Assembly: GCA_045532055.1 (NCBI GenBank)
Contig: JAZSFF010000053.1
Location: forward strand, 1 to 47,213
DNA length: 47,213 bases
Direction of reading: 5' to 3'
From: SIG440 sp045532055
Lineage (GTDB): Bacteria; Bacillota; Clostridia; Monoglobales; Monoglobaceae
A model generated the notes under the pieces. That model did not search any database, was not told the origin of the DNA, and worked only from the letters and a program-made list of their open reading frames with translations. Shown in pieces: positions 43,614 to 47,213 of the stretch. How positions within the stretch are numbered: the first letter of the stretch is position 1; the number at the start of each line of letters is the position of its first letter. The translations under genes and the position numbers were made by a program.

Positions 43614-44579
43614 ATGCCCCAACAGTATACTTATGCAGTGGCCCGAATTCACACCAAAGAAAACTCCATGCTGTCAATCCAGGATATGGAACGTCTTTTG
43701 ACTGCATCGGATATGGCGGAGGCAATGGCTTTTTTGAATGAAAAGGGTTTTTCTATCCCGGAATCCGGTATGGTTGATGAAATCATAAGTCGTGAACGTG
43801 CAAAGATGTGGAAATTGATTTTGGAACTGGTTGATGATTTGTCTGTTTTTGATATATTCCTTTATGAAAATGATTTTCACAATCTTAAGGCGGCGGTAAA
43901 GTCCACTCTCAATGACAACACCCCAGAGAATGTGTTTGTGGAAAATGGCAGTGTGCCATGGGAGAAAATATACAATCCGATAAAAAATCGTGAATTTGCA
44001 GAACTTCCTGACTTTATGCGGGATATAGCCGAAAAGGCTGTAAAAACACTTATGGAAACAGGGAATGGCGGACTTTGTGATGTAATTGTTGACAAAGCTT
44101 ATCTTGAGGCGTGTCTTTCGGCTGCACAAAAGGCAGACAGTGATTTTATAAAAAAATACTGTGAACTTATGGTTGCAATGGCGGACATCAGGATTGCTGC
44201 ACGTGGCAGCAGACTGGGTAAGCAAGGTGAATTTTTTAAACGCAGTCTTGCGGAGTGTCGAGCCATTAATGTGGCATCTTTGGGTGTTGCTGCTGCAAAG
44301 GGATTTGATGACCTTGTGGAATACCTGAAGACAACAGATTTTCGTGATGCGGCAGATGTTTTGCGAGAATCCTATGTGGCTTTTGAAAAATGGTGTGATG
44401 ACAGGCTTATGCAGGAGATAAAAAAAGAAAAACACAACAATTTTACAGTTGCACCTATCGTGGCATATATTCTTGCAAAAGAAAGCGAACTCAAAACGAT
44501 AGGACTTGTGTTGACAGCCAAGCAGAACAAACTGGACGAGAATATTATAAGAGAAAGGCTGAGGGAACTTTATGTATAA
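43614..44579 (+). CDS. V-type ATPase subunit C (d-type)
   Basis: The 321-residue mostly helical protein matches the V-ATPase C/AC39 family that links the central shaft to the K ring: YTYAVARIHTKENSMLS at the N-terminus, NDFHNLKAAVKSTL, and near the end VAPIVAYILAKESELKTIGL with RERLRELYV. The start follows the subunit E stop with no gap, and the end overlaps subunit F by eight bases. Confidence 0.93.
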   Translation: MPQQYTYAVARIHTKENSMLSIQDMERLLTASDMAEAMAFLNEKGFSIPESGMVDEIISRERAKMWKLILELVDDLSVFDIFLYENDFHNLKAAVKSTLNDNTPENVFVENGSVPWEKIYNPIKNREFAELPDFMRDIAEKAVKTLMETGNGGLCDVIVDKAYLEACLSAAQKADSDFIKKYCELMVAMADIRIAARGSRLGKQGEFFKRSLAECRAINVASLGVAAAKGFDDLVEYLKTTDFRDAADVLRESYVAFEKWCDDRLMQEIKKEKHNNFTVAPIVAYILAKESELKTIGLVLTAKQNKLDENIIRERLRELYV

Positions 44580-44898
44580 AGGCGTAGCAGTTATTGGCGA
44601 CAGAGACAGCATATATGGCTTTGCATCAATCGGCCTTAGTGTATTCCCCGTAAACGGATATGAAGACGGACTAAAAACCTTTAAAAGTCTTTGTAAGGGT
44701 GAATATGCAGTTGTATATATAACCGAGGCTTTGGCAGCTGAACTGGAAGAAGAAATAGAAAAGGTTTCAGAAAACCTTACCCCTGCGGTAATTCTTATAC
44801 CGGGTGTTTACGGGAATACAGGCCGTGGACTTGCTCAGGTTCGCAAATCGGTGGAAAAGGCCGTGGGTTCGGATATTTTGTTTGGAGATAAAGACTAA
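44572..44898 (+). CDS. V-type ATPase subunit F
   Basis: The 108-residue protein has the subunit F fold: GVAVIGDRDSIYGFASIGL at the N-terminus, EYAVVYITEALAAEL, and AVILIPGVYG followed by a C-terminal helix. It belongs to the rotating central shaft with subunit D. It overlaps the end of subunit C. Confidence 0.93.
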   Translation: MYKGVAVIGDRDSIYGFASIGLSVFPVNGYEDGLKTFKSLCKGEYAVVYITEALAAELEEEIEKVSENLTPAVILIPGVYGNTGRGLAQVRKSVEKAVGSDILFGDKD

Positions 44899-44923
44899 AA
44901 CCTAAAAAGAAAGTGGTGTGTGT

Positions 44924-46693
44924 ATGAGTATCGGAAGAATAAAGAAGGTCGCAGGACCTCTTGTTATAGCCGAGGATATGCGTGATGCCAATATGTTTGA
45001 CGTTGTTCGTGTAAGCAAACAGCGTTTGATTGGTGAAATAATAGAAATGCACGGAGACAAGGCATCTGTTCAGGTATATGAGGAGACTTCAGGCCTTGGC
45101 CCCGGTGAACCTGTTGAATCAACGGGCAGTCCTTTGAGCGTTGAACTTGGTCCGGGTCTTATAGGGGGTATCTTTGACGGAATTCAAAGACCTCTTGAGG
45201 CAATTATGCAGGTTTCAGGAAACAACCTCCAGCGTGGTGTTGAGGTTGCGTCATTGGACAGAGAGAAGAAATGGGATTTTGTTCCCACGAAGAATGTGGG
45301 TGACAGTGTTCAGGGTGGTGACATAATCGGTACAGTTAAGGAGACCGATGTTGTTACTCAAAAGATTATGGTTCCCAACGGAATATCCGGAAAAATAAAA
45401 GAAATAAAAGAAACAAGCTGCACAGTTACCGAAACAGTTGCAGTAATTGAAACAGCAGACGGCAAAACTGAAGAAATCTCACTTATGCAAAAGTGGCCGG
45501 TGCGTGTTGAAAGACCATACAAAAAGAAATTAGCACCTGAAATGCCTCTTGTTACGGGACAGAGAGTTATTGATACTCTGTTCCCTATTGCAAAGGGTGG
45601 TGTTGCATCTGTTCCCGGTCCTTTTGGAAGCGGCAAAACTGTGGTTCAACACCAGCTTGCAAAATGGGCAGAGGCGGATATAGTTGTATATATCGGTTGC
45701 GGTGAACGTGGTAACGAAATGACAGACGTTCTCAATGAGTTCCCTGAATTAATTGACCCCAAAACCGGCAAGTCACTTATGGAACGTACAGTTCTTATTG
45801 CCAACACCTCGGATATGCCTGTTGCTGCTCGTGAGGCGTCAATTTATACAGGTATAACCATTGCGGAATACTTCAGAGATATGGGTTATTCGGTTGCACT
45901 TATGGCTGACTCCACATCACGTTGGGCAGAGGCTCTTCGTGAAATGTCGGGACGCCTTGAAGAGATGCCTGGTGAAGAGGGATATCCCGCATATCTGGGC
46001 AGCCGTCTTGCGCAGTTCTATGAACGTGCGGGCAGAGTTATCGCCACAGGCAGTGAGGACAGAGAGGGTTCACTTTCTGTAATCGGCGCGGTTTCACCTC
46101 CCGGTGGTGATATTTCAGAGCCTGTTGCTCAGGCAACACTTAGAATCGTAAAGGTTTTTTGGGGACTTGATTCATCACTTGCTTACAAACGGCACTTCCC
46201 TGCGATCAACTGGCTGACCAGTTATTCATTGTATGTTGACACCATGGCACAGTGGTTTGACAAAGCCGCAGACGGCAACTGGACGGAACTCCGTGCACGG
46301 ATTATGAGAATTTTGCAAAATGAGGCGGAACTTGAAGAAATTGTTAAACTGGTTGGTATGGACGCACTTTCTGCACCTGACAGACTGACTCTTGAAACCG
46401 CTCGTTCTGTGCGTGAGGACTATCTGCATCAGGATGCATTCCATGAGGTTGACACATATACATCCATTGAAAAACAGTATCTGATGATGAAACTTATCCT
46501 TGAATATTATGATGTGGCATCGGATGCGCTTTCCAAGGGATCAGACATTGAAAAGTTGGTTGGACTCGAAGTGAGAGAACGAATCGGCAGATTCAAGTAT
46601 ACACCAACAGATAATGTAAATGAAGAATATATCAATATCTCGCAAGAACTCAAAAATGAGATAAATCAGGTTATGGCAGGGAGGGAAAGCTGA
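44924..46693 (+). CDS. V-type ATPase catalytic subunit A
   Basis: This 589-residue catalytic subunit has the beta-barrel start GRIKKVAGPLV, the A-type non-homologous insert (about 110-190), the P-loop GPFGSGKT (residues 232-239, K238), GCGERGNEMTDVL, LMADSTSRWAEALREMSGRL and GAVSPPGGDISEPV. It hydrolyses or makes ATP in the A3B3 head. ATG 44924 is preferred over GTG 44918. The stop overlaps the start of subunit B. Confidence 0.98.
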   Translation: MSIGRIKKVAGPLVIAEDMRDANMFDVVRVSKQRLIGEIIEMHGDKASVQVYEETSGLGPGEPVESTGSPLSVELGPGLIGGIFDGIQRPLEAIMQVSGNNLQRGVEVASLDREKKWDFVPTKNVGDSVQGGDIIGTVKETDVVTQKIMVPNGISGKIKEIKETSCTVTETVAVIETADGKTEEISLMQKWPVRVERPYKKKLAPEMPLVTGQRVIDTLFPIAKGGVASVPGPFGSGKTVVQHQLAKWAEADIVVYIGCGERGNEMTDVLNEFPELIDPKTGKSLMERTVLIANTSDMPVAAREASIYTGITIAEYFRDMGYSVALMADSTSRWAEALREMSGRLEEMPGEEGYPAYLGSRLAQFYERAGRVIATGSEDREGSLSVIGAVSPPGGDISEPVAQATLRIVKVFWGLDSSLAYKRHFPAINWLTSYSLYVDTMAQWFDKAADGNWTELRARIMRILQNEAELEEIVKLVGMDALSAPDRLTLETARSVREDYLHQDAFHEVDTYTSIEKQYLMMKLILEYYDVASDALSKGSDIEKLVGLEVRERIGRFKYTPTDNVNEEYINISQELKNEINQVMAGRES

Positions 46694-47193
46694 TGCCAAA
46701 GGAATACAGAACTATTGAAGAAGTCGCAGGACCTTTGATGCTGGTTCGTGATGTGACAGATGTAAGTTATAATGAACTTGGCGAGATTGAACTTGCCAGC
46801 GGCGAAAAACGTCGTTGCAAAGTTCTGGAGATTGACGGCGGAAACGCTTTGGTTCAGCTTTTTGAATCTTCAACAGGCATCAACCTTTCAAACAGCAAGG
46901 TAAGATTCCTCGGCCGTTCAATGGAACTGGGAGTGTCTGATGATATGCTCAGCCGTGTATTCGACGGACTTGGCAGACCAATAGACGGCGGTCCGGAAAT
47001 TCTGCCTGAGAAGAGAATGGATATAAATGGTCTCCCCATGAACCCTGCGGCAAGAAACTACCCTCAGGAGTTTATACAGACAGGTGTTTCTGCAATAGAT
47101 GGTCTTAATACACTTGTTAGAGGGCAGACTCCCCCTAATACCCCGTATCGTAACATAAGTCGGTTGGGTGCCAAATGTCTGTCATTGGCATAG
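46693..47193 (+). pseudogene. V-type ATPase subunit B, N-terminal part; family match breaks after residue 145
   Basis: Residues 1-145 are a normal start of the regulatory B subunit: KEYRTIEEVAGPLMLVRDVT, FESSTGINL, VFDGLGRPIDGGPEI, RNYPQEFIQTGVSAIDGLNT, LVRGQ. In all relatives LVRGQ continues as KLPIFSGSGLP. Here, from 47128, the frame reads TPPNTPYRNISRLG and stops at 47193, and neither of the other forward frames gives the expected residues. The remaining 86 bases therefore do not belong to this gene. Because the window ends 20 bases later, an assembly joint near a contig end is the simplest reading. A true insertion or rearrangement would leave the organism without an intact B subunit here. 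Subunit D, normally next, is not seen. Confidence 0.85.
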
Positions 47194-47213
47194 AAGAATG
47201 CAGGCTTCAAGGT

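Noticed and set aside
43674..44612. Minus-strand open frame of 312 codons opposite V-ATPase subunit C
   Set aside because: It lies fully over a well-supported gene, is rich in Cys, His, Phe and Ile in a way typical of antisense frames, and matches no family.
47128..47213. Possible 16S rRNA fragment at the window end
   Set aside because: CTAATACC recalls a conserved 16S segment, but the rest of the 86 bases could not be matched by eye to rRNA; kept only as a search suggestion.

Overview
The window looks like a chromosomal segment of a low-GC, Gram-positive, anaerobic, probably endospore-forming Clostridia member. This rests on AT-rich DNA, strong AGGAGG-type ribosome sites with many GTG/TTG starts, a division/cell-wall cluster of Firmicutes type with a PASTA-domain class B PBP, DUF881 and Sbp/DUF1290 genes, a BofA homologue, a V-type (Na+-type) ATPase operon in Enterococcus hirae order, and a fermentative microcompartment locus. 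I cannot name the species. No tRNA, rRNA, CRISPR array or intact mobile element was seen.

Region 1 (1-8617) is the 3' part of a bacterial microcompartment (BMC) operon, all on the + strand. It holds the tail of a cargo enzyme with a C-terminal encapsulation helix, a GlcG/DUF336 protein, a Zn alcohol dehydrogenase, two near-identical hexameric shell proteins, a pentameric vertex protein, a PduS-like Fe-S flavoprotein paired with a PduT-like Fe-S shell trimer, a CoA-acylating aldehyde dehydrogenase, a second tandem-domain shell protein, PduL, and a DeoR-family regulator, ending at a strong terminator. Content and regulator type fit the fucose/rhamnose (GRM5-like) class: aldehyde is oxidised to acyl-CoA and acyl-phosphate while the alcohol dehydrogenase recycles NADH inside the shell. 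The signature dehydratase is not in the window, so the substrate is inferred.

Region 2 (8689-24786) is the division and cell-wall (dcw) cluster: promoter with 10-bp-phased MraZ boxes, mraZ, rsmH, ftsL-like, PASTA PBP, murE, murF, mraY, ftsW/spoVE, murG, murA, ftsQ/divIB, DUF881, sbp, then ftsZ from its own promoter, and secG. murD, murB, murC and ftsA are not in it.

Region 3 (24856-35062) carries an RNase R lacking the usual N-terminal cold-shock domains, a coupled SDR reductase, then smc-ftsY-UPF0182 from an extended -10 promoter, ending in a bidirectional terminator. Region 4 (35068-39930, - strand) is a yhaO-yhaN-DUF2156-bofA group: Mre11/Rad50-like pair, acyltransferase-like protein and sporulation protein. 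Region 5 (39964-47213) starts from a near-consensus divergent promoter and encodes V-ATPase subunits G/H, I, K, E, C, F, A and B. The B gene loses all resemblance to its family after codon 145, 86 bases before the window end, which suggests an assembly joint or an insertion.

The most interesting points are the double-start shell gene, the GC-rich hairpin between hexamer and pentamer genes, the encapsulation-like helices on five different BMC proteins, the nested RNA structure over the murA ribosome site, the remodelled RNase R, and the broken V-ATPase B gene.
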